Assembly (NCBI GenBank): GCA_964511535.1 | Contig: CAZEFW010000008.1 | Location: forward strand, 44,476-108,475 | Direction of reading: 5' to 3' | DNA length: 64,000 nucleotides | Origin: CAZCFB01 sp964511535 | GTDB taxonomy: Bacteria > Myxococcota_A > Polyangia > GCA-2747355 > CAZCFB01 | Shown: piece after piece, positions 1 through 8,810 of the stretch | Layout: every line of letters starts with the position of its first letter | How positions within the stretch are numbered: position 1 is the first letter of the stretch | Translations under genes and position numbers: made by a program | The notes under the pieces: model-generated | The model's database searches: none | What the model was told of the DNA's origin: nothing | The model's input: only the letters and a program-made list of their open reading frames with translations

Positions 1-622
1 AGCGGTGAAGGTGGTGGGCGCCGACGCGCTGAACTGGCACCTCAACCCACTGCAGGAGGCGATCCAGCCCGAAGGGGACACCCGCTTCGCCGGCCTGTCC
101 GGGCGCCTCGCCGAGGCGTGCGGGCGCGTGGGCGTGCCCTGCCTGATCAAGGAAGTGGGCGCCGGCATCTCCAGACGAACGGCCGGCAAGCTGGCGGCGC
201 TCCCCCTGGCGGGGGTGGAGTGCTCTGGCACGGGCGGCACCTCCTGGGCCAGGGTGGAGAGCCTGCGCGCAGGCGAAGGATCCGCCGCCGCAGAGGCGGG
301 GGTGCTGCTTGCTGGCTTCGGGGTGCCCACTGCACGGTCGATCCAGAATTGCCGGCGTGCCAGGGCCGACTGGGCCGTCATCGCCTCCGGCGGCGTGCGC
401 ACGGGGCTGGACGCGGCGGTGGCCCTGGCCCTGGGCGCGGACGCCGTGGCCATGGCCCGCCCGCTGCTGGTGGCCGCCACCCGATCCGAAGAAGCGGTGG
501 TAAACGCCCTGGAATCTGTTATCTACCAACTACGAGTAATTTGCTTCTGCACCGGTGCCGCGGATATCGCTTCGCTCAAGGAGCGGCAGGTGATGCCAGC
601 GAGGACACCGGAGGCGGGATGA
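1..622 (+). CDS. fni: Type 2 isopentenyl-diphosphate delta-isomerase, 3' part
   Basis: This is the C-terminal ~206 residues of an FMN-dependent type 2 IPP isomerase, which interconverts IPP and DMAPP. The reading frame is open to the left edge, so the true start lies outside the window. Visible family motifs are HLNPLQEAIQPEGD, the flavin-site segment IKEVGAGIS, GTGGTSW and the C-terminal barrel phosphate-binding segment ASGGVRTGLDAAVALALGA. The usual family length is about 340-350 residues, so roughly 140 residues are missing. It lies 20 bp upstream of the HMG-CoA reductase fusion on the same strand, consistent with one mevalonate operon. The last ~30 residues are less family-like. Confidence 0.93.
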   Translation, partial: AVKVVGADALNWHLNPLQEAIQPEGDTRFAGLSGRLAEACGRVGVPCLIKEVGAGISRRTAGKLAALPLAGVECSGTGGTSWARVESLRAGEGSAAAEAGVLLAGFGVPTARSIQNCRRARADWAVIASGGVRTGLDAAVALALGADAVAMARPLLVAATRSEEAVVNALESVIYQLRVICFCTGAADIASLKERQVMPARTPEAG

Positions 623-642
623 CGAACATAGGATAAGTGGCG

Positions 643-3072
643 ATGCAACCGAGCGAGAGACCCTCAGGCGGAGGGAGCGCCCCCGCCCTCGGCAAGGGCG
701 GCAGCAGCCAGCCCGGCCAGGACACACCCAGGACGAAGAAGGTGGAGGGCAGCGAGTTGCCCGGCTTCTACCGGCTCCCCCTGTCCAAGCGGCGGGCGCT
801 GATCAAGGATCTGACCAACCTCTCTCTTGACGATCTGCGGGTGCTGTCCGGCGAGGCCGGGCTGTGCGACGAGCAGGCCGACCACATGGTGGAGAACGCC
901 CTCGGGTTCACCAGCCTCCCGCTGGGGGTGTGCGTGAACATGCAGGTCAACGGGCGGGACCGGCTGGTGCCGATGGCGGTGGAGGAGTCTTCGGTCATCG
1001 CGGCGGCCAGCCACGCGGCGAAGCTGCTGCGGGCCGGCGGCGGGGTGCACACCACCCTGTCCGAGCCGCGCATGATCGGGCAGATCCAGCTGCTCGACGT
1101 GGCGGATCCTGCGGCGGCCGAGCTGGCGATCCTGGCCGAGAAGCAGAACCTGCTGGAGGCGGCCAACACCACCGACGCCTGCCTGGTGCGCTCGGGCGGC
1201 GGCGCAGTGGACCTGGAGGTGCGCCACCTCGAGCCGTTGGCCGAGGACGATCCCCTGGGCGCCATGGTTGTGGTCCACCTCATCGTGGACGTGCGCGATG
1301 CCATGGGCGCCAACACGGTCAACACCATGAGCGAGCACATCGCGCCTCGGCTGGCGGAGCTGGCCGGGGGCAACGTGTTGCTGCGAATCGTGTCCAACCT
1401 CGCGGACCAGCGTACGGTCACCGCCACCGGCGTCGTGCCGATGTCGGTCCTGGAGAACAAGGGGTGCGCCACTGCGGAGCAGCTGGCGCGCAACATCGAG
1501 GCCGCGTCCGTGTTCGCGGACCGCGACCCGTACCGCGCTGCCACCCACAACAAGGGCGTGATGAACGGTGTGGACGGCGTGCTGCTGGCCTTTGGCCAGG
1601 ACTGGCGCGCCGTGGAGGCGGGGGCCCACGCCTTCGCCGCCAAGGACGGCCACTACAGCGCCCTCGGCTCATGGCGGGTGCGCGACGGCGCCCTGCACGG
1701 TCGGCTGGAGCTGCCCATGCCAGTGGGCGTGGTGGGGGGCGCCACCTGGTCGCACCCGACCTGCCGGGTGGTGCGGCGCATCGCCGGCGTGACCGACGCC
1801 GCGGACCTCTCGAGCATCATCGCTGCGGTGGGCCTGGCCCAGAACCTGGGCGCGCTGCGAGCCCTGGCCGCCGAGGGGATCCAGCAGGGCCACATGCGGG
1901 TGCACGCGCGCAACGTGGCGGTGGCCGCTGGCGCCGTGGGCCGCGAGGTGGACAGCATCGCGGAGGAGATCTCCCGGGCGCGCTCGGTGAGCCTGGACGC
2001 TGCCCGTGAGGCGGTCAGGTCCGCCCGCAAGCGCCAGCCATCGGTGCGGGACGCGGCGCAGATCCGCGACCGGTTCGACCTGCTGCGCGAGCGCTTCGTC
2101 GGGCCGATGATGGCCCAGATCCGCCAGGTGATGTCCAACTCGACCCAGGACGACTCCACCCTGCTGGAGATGTGCGACTACCACTTCGAGTCCGGTGGCA
2201 AGCGCCTGCGGGCCCTGCTGCCGCTGCTGGTGGCCGAGACGCTGGGCTTCGACGCCGAACGGCTGATCCCCTTCGGCGCCGCGTGCGAGATGTTGCACAA
2301 CGCCACGCTGGTGCATGACGACTTGCAGGACGGCGACCGGCTGCGGCGCGGGGTGGAGACCATCTGGTTCCGCTATGGCGTGCCCCAGGCCATCAACCTG
2401 GGCGACGCCATGTTCTATTACACCCTGCTGCTGCTGCAGCGGGTGGACGTGCCTCAGGCACGGCGGGAAGAGGTGGCGCGGCGGGTGATGGAGGAGACGC
2501 TGCGGGTCATCGACGGGCAGGAGAAGGAGTTCCAGCTCAAGCAGGACGAGCGGCCGGACCCGACGGGTTACTTCGACATGGTGGAGGGCAAGACCTCCGG
2601 CCTGTTCGCGCTGCCCATGTGCGGCGCGGCGGTGCTGTGCGGCGCCCGGGGCGAGGTGGTCAACGGGTTGATGGAGGCGGCGCGCCACATGGGTGTGCTG
2701 TTCCAGATCCAGGATGACCTGCTCGACCTGTACGGGCAGAAGGGGCGCGGGGCTCGCGGCGGCGACATCCGCGAGGGCAAGCGCAGCATGCTGGTGGTGC
2801 ACGCTCTGCGCAACGCCACCGACGAGGACGCCGGCTGGCTGCTGGACGTGCTGGACAAGGATCGCAAGTTCAACACGCCCGAGGAGATCGAGGAGGCCAT
2901 GGCGCTGTTCAAGCGCGCGGGCTCCTTCCAGGCGGCCCTTGACGAGATCGAGACCCGCAAGCAGCGCGCCATGGCCGTGTTCAACCACGAGGAGCAGGCG
3001 CCGTTGGCCACCATGGTGGAGGCCATGTGTGACCTGTACCTCGAGCCGATCCGCGGCGTGATGAAGCTGTAG
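643..3072 (+). CDS. HMG-CoA reductase (class II) fused to polyprenyl diphosphate synthase
   Basis: This 809-residue protein has two enzymes in one chain. Residues ~38-445 match class II HMG-CoA reductase: LPGFYRLP start, catalytic Glu84 in ENALG, Lys304 in THNKG, Asp320 in QDWRA and His421 in RVHARN. Residues ~470-809 match an all-trans polyprenyl (GGPP-type) synthase with the first aspartate-rich motif DDLQD (559-563), the second DDLLD (692-696), and GGKRLR. The chain would thus catalyse mevalonate formation and prenyl chain elongation at opposite ends of the pathway. No stop or frame change lies between the halves. ATG at 643 is preferred (AGGA ten bases upstream); GTG at 637 is in frame. 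Which prenyl length is made cannot be told. Confidence 0.93.
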   Translation: MQPSERPSGGGSAPALGKGGSSQPGQDTPRTKKVEGSELPGFYRLPLSKRRALIKDLTNLSLDDLRVLSGEAGLCDEQADHMVENALGFTSLPLGVCVNMQVNGRDRLVPMAVEESSVIAAASHAAKLLRAGGGVHTTLSEPRMIGQIQLLDVADPAAAELAILAEKQNLLEAANTTDACLVRSGGGAVDLEVRHLEPLAEDDPLGAMVVVHLIVDVRDAMGANTVNTMSEHIAPRLAELAGGNVLLRIVSNLADQRTVTATGVVPMSVLENKGCATAEQLARNIEAASVFADRDPYRAATHNKGVMNGVDGVLLAFGQDWRAVEAGAHAFAAKDGHYSALGSWRVRDGALHGRLELPMPVGVVGGATWSHPTCRVVRRIAGVTDAADLSSIIAAVGLAQNLGALRALAAEGIQQGHMRVHARNVAVAAGAVGREVDSIAEEISRARSVSLDAAREAVRSARKRQPSVRDAAQIRDRFDLLRERFVGPMMAQIRQVMSNSTQDDSTLLEMCDYHFESGGKRLRALLPLLVAETLGFDAERLIPFGAACEMLHNATLVHDDLQDGDRLRRGVETIWFRYGVPQAINLGDAMFYYTLLLLQRVDVPQARREEVARRVMEETLRVIDGQEKEFQLKQDERPDPTGYFDMVEGKTSGLFALPMCGAAVLCGARGEVVNGLMEAARHMGVLFQIQDDLLDLYGQKGRGARGGDIREGKRSMLVVHALRNATDEDAGWLLDVLDKDRKFNTPEEIEEAMALFKRAGSFQAALDEIETRKQRAMAVFNHEEQAPLATMVEAMCDLYLEPIRGVMKL

Positions 3073-3088
3073 GACGCTTCGTCAGAGA

Positions 3089-3712
3089 TCAGCCGCCACC
3101 GCCGAACACATACCCGAAGCTCAGGCTGAAGCCCGGGGCCCAGCACAGGTCGTCCGGGCAGGCGCCCTCCACCGGCATCAGGTACAGCGCCATCCCCTCG
3201 AAGATCACCGCGAGGTGGGAGGTCACGAAGAGCGCGCCCCCGCCGCCGAAGCCCACCAGCCCCACGTCGCTGTAGGCCTCGTCGGGGATGAACCACGCCC
3301 CGCCCTGGACCTTGAGGAACGGCGAGAAGGGGTAGGCGCGCCAGAAGACCCAGCGCAGGTAGCCCATCAGGGAGACCACCACCGGATCGTCCTCCCCGAA
3401 GGTCACCGACAGATCCACGCCCGGCTCCAGCCCATCGATGACGAAGTAGCCGAAGGTCCCCCCAATGCCCATGGAGAAGCCACCGTCCGAGCGGCCCAGT
3501 CCCAGGCCGAACCCGGCGTTCATGGTGTGTTGGCCAAAGGGCTCGAGCCTGTCTGCCTGCTTCGGGCGGACCCTGTGCAGCAACCGGGCCCGGGCGTCGG
3601 CCAGCTCGATGAACGGCTCGTCCGGCAGAGGCGGAGCGCTCCGGGCAGGCCGGGCCATCGCCGTCCCGGCGAGCAGGACCACCAACAGGGGCGTGAGCAT
3701 CAGCCGGGTCAT
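3089..3712 (-). CDS. Exported protein, probable outer-membrane beta-barrel
   Basis: A 207-residue protein with an N-terminal signal peptide (MTRLMLTPLLVVLLAGTAMA) and alternating Gly/aromatic strands ending in SLSFGYVFGGGG, a pattern typical of small outer-membrane beta-barrels. The start at 3712 is chosen because it gives the signal peptide directly; a longer frame upstream lies inside the antisense of the neighbouring methyltransferase gene. It is convergent with the HMG-CoA reductase fusion (16 bp between stops) and divergent from the methyltransferase gene. No specific function can be assigned, and a link to isoprenoid synthesis is not evident. Confidence 0.75.
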   Translation of the reverse strand: MTRLMLTPLLVVLLAGTAMARPARSAPPLPDEPFIELADARARLLHRVRPKQADRLEPFGQHTMNAGFGLGLGRSDGGFSMGIGGTFGYFVIDGLEPGVDLSVTFGEDDPVVVSLMGYLRWVFWRAYPFSPFLKVQGGAWFIPDEAYSDVGLVGFGGGGALFVTSHLAVIFEGMALYLMPVEGACPDDLCWAPGFSLSFGYVFGGGG

Positions 3713-3781
3713 GTTCGAATAATGACATGAACCGGCGCGGCATGGGACCGGCGCCTGCCCGGATGGGATATCCTGGGCCCG

Positions 3782-4573
3782 ATGAAATCGCCCCCAGCTT
3801 ATGTCTTCCCCTCCAGCGACGCCGAGGCGCGGCGGCTGGGGCTGCAGGCCATGCTGTATGGCGGCCTGGAGATCCTGGAGCCGGTGCTCGCCAGCGGCCC
3901 GACCGAGGTCCTGGACGCCGGCTCCGGCGCGGGCCACTACGCGGCGCTGCTGGCTCGCAGGCTGCCCGGCGCCCATGTCACCGGCGTGGAGCGGGACGCC
4001 CGGCGCGTGACCAGCGCCGCGAACTGGCACCGGGCAGACAACCTCACCTTCACCAGGGCAGACATGCTCGCCCTGCCCTTCGAGGGCGGCCGCTTCGACC
4101 TCTCGCTGACCCGGTTCGTGCTCGCGTTCCAGCGCGACGCCTGCGACGCGGTCAGGGAGCTGGCGCGGGTGACGCGCCCCGGCGGCCGCGTGGCCTGCCA
4201 CGAGATGATCCATGACGGCATCTGGTTCGCTCCGGCGCGGCCGGCGCTCACGCAGCTCCTCGGACAGGTGATGGCCCACATGAGGCGCAGGCAGATGCGT
4301 CCCAACCAGGGCCTGCACATGGCCGGGGCCATGACCAGGGCCGGGCTGAAGCAGGTGCAGGTCACCGCGCTGAGCCACATGGCCCGGGGCCCCGGTCCAC
4401 GATACGAGGCCACCCGCAAAAACTGGCAGGAGATGACCCACGGCATGGCGCAGGAGATGACGGGACTGCTGGATCCGGAGCTCGGCCGGCTCGCCCTCGA
4501 GGAGCTGGAGCAGGAGCGGGAAGAGGACCTCTTCCTGGAGATCTCAACCCTCGCCGTGGGGGTGGTCCCCTGA
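3782..4573 (+). CDS. Class I SAM-dependent methyltransferase
   Basis: A 263-residue protein with a Rossmann-type methyltransferase core: motif I VLDAGSGAGHYAALLA near residues 43-58, an acidic SAM-ribose residue in VTGVERD, motif II-like ADMLALPFEGGRFDL, and the post-motif VTRPGGRVACHEM. This is the Methyltransf_11/25 (UbiE-like) fold. The substrate is not identifiable. It stands alone on the plus strand between two minus-strand genes inside the mevalonate locus, so an isoprenoid or quinone substrate is possible but is only a guess from position. Ribosome-binding signal is weak. Confidence 0.85.
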   Translation: MKSPPAYVFPSSDAEARRLGLQAMLYGGLEILEPVLASGPTEVLDAGSGAGHYAALLARRLPGAHVTGVERDARRVTSAANWHRADNLTFTRADMLALPFEGGRFDLSLTRFVLAFQRDACDAVRELARVTRPGGRVACHEMIHDGIWFAPARPALTQLLGQVMAHMRRRQMRPNQGLHMAGAMTRAGLKQVQVTALSHMARGPGPRYEATRKNWQEMTHGMAQEMTGLLDPELGRLALEELEQEREEDLFLEISTLAVGVVP

Positions 4574-4646
4574 GCGGCGCTTTTCGCCGGCCCTCTCTGA
4601 CAGGCCGGCATGGCGGCGGCCAGGGATCCTCGCGCGGAGGGTGCCT

Positions 4647-5636
4647 TCAGTCCCCTGCCTGGACCACGCGCGCGCCGGGGCCAGGCCTGGCATGGATCAC
4701 GGTCTTGACGCAGGGCATGGCCCGGATGACCGCCGATACTCGCCCCACCGCGTCCGCCTCGCAGAACACCTTGACGTTGGGACCGGCGTCGGCGGTGAAG
4801 AAGGCGGGGACCCCCTCGGCCTGAAGCCGCCGCACGGCCTCGATGACCTGCCAGCTGTCCCCGCTCAGGTAAACCAGCGGTGGATCCGCGGCGGCCATGT
4901 TGGCGTGCATGCGCAGGCAGGAGCGCTCGGCCACTCGGCCCAGGCTCGCGAGGTCTCTGGCCTCCAGGGCGCCCATGGCCTGCTCCAGGTCCTGATCGGC
5001 GCCAGCCAGCCAGGCGGAGTGGTACGGGCTGGTGGCCGCGGTGTGCGCCATGCCGGCGGCGCTGCTCACCGCCTTGGGCGCGTCCTGCACCACCGCCACC
5101 ACCACTCGCAGATCCCAGTGGTCCGCCTCGAAGAGCTGCTCGGCGTGGCTGTCGAGGCCGTCAGGCCGTAGGCCTGGCAGCCAGCGTGTGAAGCCGCCAA
5201 AGATGGAGCGGCAGCCCGACCCGGAGCCGAGGCGGGCCAGGGCGCTGATGCGCTCGGGGGGCAGGGTCAGGCCCAGGGCGCTGGAGGCCGCCACGGCAAG
5301 GGCCGCCATCCCCGAGGCTGACGAGGCGAGCCCGGCGGCGGTGGGGAAGTTGTTCTCGGATCGGATCAGCATCGGCGCCCCGCCGTCGTCAGCCAGGGCG
5401 CGGACAGCGTCGAGCACCCGGGTCGCCCGCGCCAACCCCTCCGGGCCCACGGGCGATGCGTTGATCAGCAGCTGATCCGGCTCGGCCGCCGCGAGCAGGG
5501 ACACGGTGGTGCGGGTTACCAGGCCATCCAGGGTCACCGAGAGGCTGCCGGAGGCGGGCAGGTTCAGCGCCGCATCGCGGTTGCCCCAGTACTTGACCAG
5601 GGCGATGTTGGCCCTCGCCTCGGCGGTGATTCGCAT
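4647..5636 (-). CDS. mvaD: Diphosphomevalonate decarboxylase family (GHMP)
   Basis: A 329-residue GHMP-superfamily protein with the decarboxylase signature: NIALVKYWG near residue 10, a phosphate-binding loop AAGLASSASGM (100-110), GSGCRSIFGGF (139-149) with Arg143, and the catalytic Asp283 in TADAGPN. The family normally decarboxylates mevalonate 5-diphosphate to IPP with ATP. The motif usually written KYWGK reads KYWGN here (Asn19), so substrate choice could differ; related enzymes act on mevalonate 5-phosphate and feed isopentenyl phosphate kinase, which this window also encodes. Its ATG overlaps the TGA of the mevalonate kinase gene by one base, so the two are translationally coupled. A longer upstream frame is only the antisense of the kinase gene. 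Confidence 0.9.
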   Translation of the reverse strand: MRITAEARANIALVKYWGNRDAALNLPASGSLSVTLDGLVTRTTVSLLAAAEPDQLLINASPVGPEGLARATRVLDAVRALADDGGAPMLIRSENNFPTAAGLASSASGMAALAVAASSALGLTLPPERISALARLGSGSGCRSIFGGFTRWLPGLRPDGLDSHAEQLFEADHWDLRVVVAVVQDAPKAVSSAAGMAHTAATSPYHSAWLAGADQDLEQAMGALEARDLASLGRVAERSCLRMHANMAAADPPLVYLSGDSWQVIEAVRRLQAEGVPAFFTADAGPNVKVFCEADAVGRVSAVIRAMPCVKTVIHARPGPGARVVQAGD

Positions 5637-6559
5637 CAGCCAGATGTCGCGGCCGCGGTGAGCACCACCAGAGGCGAGCCCTCGCTCCGCAGCGCCTCGG
5701 CCAGCGCGGACGCGCCTTGCTCCGGGGCCAGGGCGATGCAGAATCCCCCTCTGCCCGCGCCGGTGAGCTTGGCCCCGAGGGCCCCGGCGCCGCGAGCCCG
5801 CTCCACCAGCCGGTCCAGCTCCGCCGTGGAGACCCCGAGCTCGCGGAGCATGGCGTGGTTTCGGTTCATCGCCTGGCCCAGGGTGTCCAGGTCGCCCCCT
5901 TCCAGGGCCTCTCGGCCGCGGTCCACCAGCTCCTCGGCCTCCTCGCACAGCTTGGCGAACCGCGCCGCGTTGCCCTGGGCGAAGGCCTGCACGCCCGCCA
6001 CCGCCTCCCGGGTGGAGCCCGGCTCCCCCGACGAGGCGAGCACCAGCTTCGGCTCCTGCGGCGCGCGCAGGGTGCGGGTCGGCTCTCCGCGGGTGAAGAA
6101 GATCGGCTCCCCGCGGCTCACCACCGTGTCGTCGATGCCGGACGGCCGACCGTGGGTCACTCGCTCCAGGTGGTGGGCGAGCCGGTTGAGCTGCGCGGGG
6201 GACGGGTCTCCCCCGGCGGCGCGGGCCAGCGCCCCGGCCAGCGCCACCGACAGCGCCGCCGACGAGCCGAGCCCGAAGCCAACGGGGATCGAGGACCGCA
6301 CCCTCGCCACGAGGCCGCCGTATGCTGGCAGGCCGAGCTGATCCACCGCCGCGTGCATCATCTGTTGGGCCAGGCCCAGGTCAGCGTCTTCGGCGTCGGA
6401 CTCCAGGCGGTTCGGTCCCCCGTCGGGCTTGCGGTACAGTTCGACGGTTGTGGCCAGGGAGGTGAGGGGGACGGCCATGGCCGGGGCGCCATGGACCACG
6501 AAGTGCTCCCCCATGAGGATCACCTTGCCACATGCGCGATGGCTGGCGATGAGCTTCAT
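5636..6559 (-). CDS. mvk: Mevalonate kinase
   Basis: A 307-residue GHMP kinase that should phosphorylate mevalonate at the 5-hydroxyl. Key segments are GKVILMGEHFVVHGAPA (11-27, Lys12), the ATP loop PVGFGLGSSAA (92-102), HGRPSGIDD (136-144, likely catalytic Asp143) and the C-terminal GAKLTGAGRGG. In the last motif one glycine of the common GAGGGG is Arg, which is unusual. The product, mevalonate 5-phosphate, is the branch point for the decarboxylase gene downstream and for the aconitase-X route on the plus strand. The gene overlaps the decarboxylase gene by one base and lies 81 bp below the FKBP gene. Confidence 0.92.
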   Translation of the reverse strand: MKLIASHRACGKVILMGEHFVVHGAPAMAVPLTSLATTVELYRKPDGGPNRLESDAEDADLGLAQQMMHAAVDQLGLPAYGGLVARVRSSIPVGFGLGSSAALSVALAGALARAAGGDPSPAQLNRLAHHLERVTHGRPSGIDDTVVSRGEPIFFTRGEPTRTLRAPQEPKLVLASSGEPGSTREAVAGVQAFAQGNAARFAKLCEEAEELVDRGREALEGGDLDTLGQAMNRNHAMLRELGVSTAELDRLVERARGAGALGAKLTGAGRGGFCIALAPEQGASALAEALRSEGSPLVVLTAAATSG

Positions 6560-6587
6560 GCAGTAGATTGTGCGTCGAGGGGTGCGT

Positions 6588-6625
6588 CGGCGTCTATGTC
6601 TACGTTTACGCCTACGTCTACGTGG
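6588..6625. repeat. Degenerate hexanucleotide tandem repeat (ACGTAG-like)
   Basis: On the minus strand this stretch reads as five to six imperfect copies of ACGTAG. It lies between the FKBP stop and the mevalonate kinase start, on the path of any read-through transcript. It codes for nothing visible. Confidence 0.6.
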
Positions 6626-6640
6626 TGTGAGAGGCGGCGG

Positions 6641-7129
6641 TTAGTGGTGGTGGCCGCCGTCGTGGGAGTGACCGTGGGCGACCTCCTCGTCGGTGGCCTC
6701 GCGGATGGCGATCACCTCAACCTCGAAGTTGAGGTTCTGGCCGGCCAGCGGGTGGTTGCCGTCCAGCACGACCTCGTCGCCCTCGACGCCAGCGATCTGC
6801 AGCGGGATGGCCTGGCCGTCCGGCCCCTGGGCCTGGACGATGGTGCCGGGCTCGGGCTCGAAGTCGAACTTGTCCTTGCCGACCTTGAACACCTTCTCCT
6901 CGTCGTGGACGCCATAGCCTTCCTCGGGAGGAACCGTGACCTTGACCTTCTCGCCGGCGGTCTTGCCCTCGAGCGCCTTTTCCAGCCCCTCGACGATGTT
7001 GCCAGAGCCGTGCAGGTAGCTCAGGGGATCGCCTCCGGCGTTGGACTCGATGGTGTTACCGTCGTCGTCGCTGAGCGTATACATGAACTGGACCACACAC
7101 TTGGGCCCGATCTGGTCTGGCGTCGCCAT
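6641..7129 (-). CDS. FKBP-type peptidyl-prolyl isomerase, SlyD-like
   Basis: A 162-residue SlyD-type proline isomerase/chaperone. The FKBP half-domains flank an inserted IF segment: YTLSDDDGNTIES, SYLHGSGNIVEGLEKAL, the PEEGYGVHDEEKVFKV insert, then the returning strands. The C-terminus is His-rich (HGHSHDGGHHH), as in metal-binding SlyD proteins of nickel delivery. The start at 7129 is preferred because AGGAGA lies just upstream at good spacing; an in-frame upstream extension has no family similarity. It sits 81 bp upstream of mevalonate kinase on the same strand and may be co-transcribed. A functional tie to isoprenoids is not known. Confidence 0.92.
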   Translation of the reverse strand: MATPDQIGPKCVVQFMYTLSDDDGNTIESNAGGDPLSYLHGSGNIVEGLEKALEGKTAGEKVKVTVPPEEGYGVHDEEKVFKVGKDKFDFEPEPGTIVQAQGPDGQAIPLQIAGVEGDEVVLDGNHPLAGQNLNFEVEVIAIREATDEEVAHGHSHDGGHHH

Positions 7130-7245
7130 GGATTCTCCTGAGTGGGTGGGCCCGTGTCCAGGCCCGTGGCAGGTTGAATGAGGATGTAGTGTGCAGGATG
7201 GGCTTGATGGGCGCAAGAGGATGCTGGGCTCTGGTACCGTAGGGC

Positions 7246-8796
7246 ATGGCCCGGGCAGGAATGAAGCGGATGGAGGCCGCCCTCACCGTCGCGTACATGG
7301 CAGCGGGGGGGCTCTGCTTCCTGTTGCTGACGCCGGTGGTCAACGACCTGCCCTTCGCCTGGCACCCGCTGCTGCTGCCCTTTGTCGACGGCGTGGAGAC
7401 CAACCGAGCCGGCTACCTGCAGTCGCTGCAGTACGGCCTGCTGCTGCTGGGGCATCTGCTGCTGCTGGGCGTGCTGGTTCGCCGGGGCCAGCGGTCATGG
7501 GCCGCGGCGCTGCTGATGTACGGCGCGGTGGGCGCGGCGGGGGTGGGCCAGTTCCTGCCGTTCTGGCCGCGCTGGCTGGTGCTGTGCGCGGGCGCGGCGC
7601 TGATCTGGCGCCGGCGGCACGGCGCGGGCGCGCTGGTGCTGTGCGCGGGGTTGTTGGCGGAGGTGTGCCTGGTGGCCGCGCTGATCTGGGCCTACGGGCT
7701 GCACGTGGCCGGCGCACACCCGGCAGCGATGGTGGCCACCCTCGCCGGGGCCGCCATGCTGGCGCGGGTGTCCTGGCGCGGGGGCGCGCTGGCCGCGCTG
7801 CTGCCCGGGCTGGTGCTGGCCACGCTGGGTCTGGGGGAGGCGGCATTTGGCCCGGCCATCGGGCGCCACCACGACGACCCTCCGGCTGCGGCTCGCTGCC
7901 AGGGATTGCAGGTGGCCAGCCTGGTGCCGCTGGCTCGCGCCACCGGCCGGCCTGCCTGGGCGGTGCAGCAGCTGGGCGAGGCGATGATCGTGGGCGGCGT
8001 GGATTACATGGCGCGCCTTTCCCCGGCCGTGAAGGTGGACCGATGGCTCGACCTGCAGGGGGTGGAGCGGATCCAGGACCTGGCCGCCGCGCCGGGGGGG
8101 CACGAGGTGCTGGCCGCAGGTTCACCGGCGGTGGTGAGCTGGGCCCCCGAGAGCGACCAGGCGCCGCGGTTCCTGATGCGCCATGACGACGGCGCGCGCA
8201 GGCTGGTGGAGTTCGGCTTCGTCGCCGGCGCCGGAGAGCAGGTGTTCGCGGCGGGGCTGCTCTACCCGCTGCTGCACAGGATCCCGGCCGGCGCCGCGCT
8301 CTACCTCGGGGAGCTCGAGGCCCACGCGTTCGTGGGGGTCGGCCACACTGGCGGCGGCGCGACGCTCCACGTGTGGGACGTGGGCGGCGTCGGCACGCTG
8401 GACCCCCGCAGCGGGCGGGTGCTCGCGTATCGCCGCTACGGCCTGACCGACATGGCGGTGTCCGTCTCCTTCGGCCGCAACCGCCTGTACCGGGCCAGGG
8501 CCTACACCCGCGGGGTGGACGTGGTCCGCGCAGATACGCTGGCCATCGAGCGGCGCATCAGCACGCCCTTCGCGCCGCGCTTTCTGGCAGCATCCCCCGA
8601 CGACCGGCTGCTGGCGGCCTCGGATATGCTCGGGGAGCACACGCACATCTACGACGTCATCACCGGGCGACAGCTTGCCCGCTACAGGGTGGGGCCGCGC
8701 CCCAGGGGCGTGGGATACTGGACCACGCCGGACCGCTTCGTGGGCGTCTCCGGCTGCGGGTTTTACATCTTGCCTGCCGTAAAAAAGCCGCGCTGA
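7246..8796 (+). CDS. Unknown membrane protein with C-terminal propeller-like region
   Basis: A 516-residue protein. The first ~200 residues hold about six hydrophobic segments (FLLLTPVV, GLLLLGHLLLLGVLV, LVAALIWAYGLHVAG and others), so it is an inner-membrane protein. The remaining ~300 residues look like beta-propeller blades (for example DRLLAASDMLGEHTHIYDVI and VGYWTTPDRFVGVSG) and would lie outside the membrane. I do not recognise a family. It is the first of seven co-directional genes leading into the archaeal-type mevalonate operon; 14 bp separate it from the next gene. The start ATG at 7246 is preceded by a 15-base stretch nearly identical to that before the ubiX-like gene. Confidence 0.75.
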   Translation: MARAGMKRMEAALTVAYMAAGGLCFLLLTPVVNDLPFAWHPLLLPFVDGVETNRAGYLQSLQYGLLLLGHLLLLGVLVRRGQRSWAAALLMYGAVGAAGVGQFLPFWPRWLVLCAGAALIWRRRHGAGALVLCAGLLAEVCLVAALIWAYGLHVAGAHPAAMVATLAGAAMLARVSWRGGALAALLPGLVLATLGLGEAAFGPAIGRHHDDPPAAARCQGLQVASLVPLARATGRPAWAVQQLGEAMIVGGVDYMARLSPAVKVDRWLDLQGVERIQDLAAAPGGHEVLAAGSPAVVSWAPESDQAPRFLMRHDDGARRLVEFGFVAGAGEQVFAAGLLYPLLHRIPAGAALYLGELEAHAFVGVGHTGGGATLHVWDVGGVGTLDPRSGRVLAYRRYGLTDMAVSVSFGRNRLYRARAYTRGVDVVRADTLAIERRISTPFAPRFLAASPDDRLLAASDMLGEHTHIYDVITGRQLARYRVGPRPRGVGYWTTPDRFVGVSGCGFYILPAVKKPR

Positions 8797-8810
8797 GTTA
8801 CACTCCGCAG

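Noticed and set aside
664..2988. Minus-strand open frames over the HMG-CoA reductase fusion
   Set aside because: They are His/Gln/Arg-rich antisense frames, contradicted by full catalytic motifs on the plus strand.
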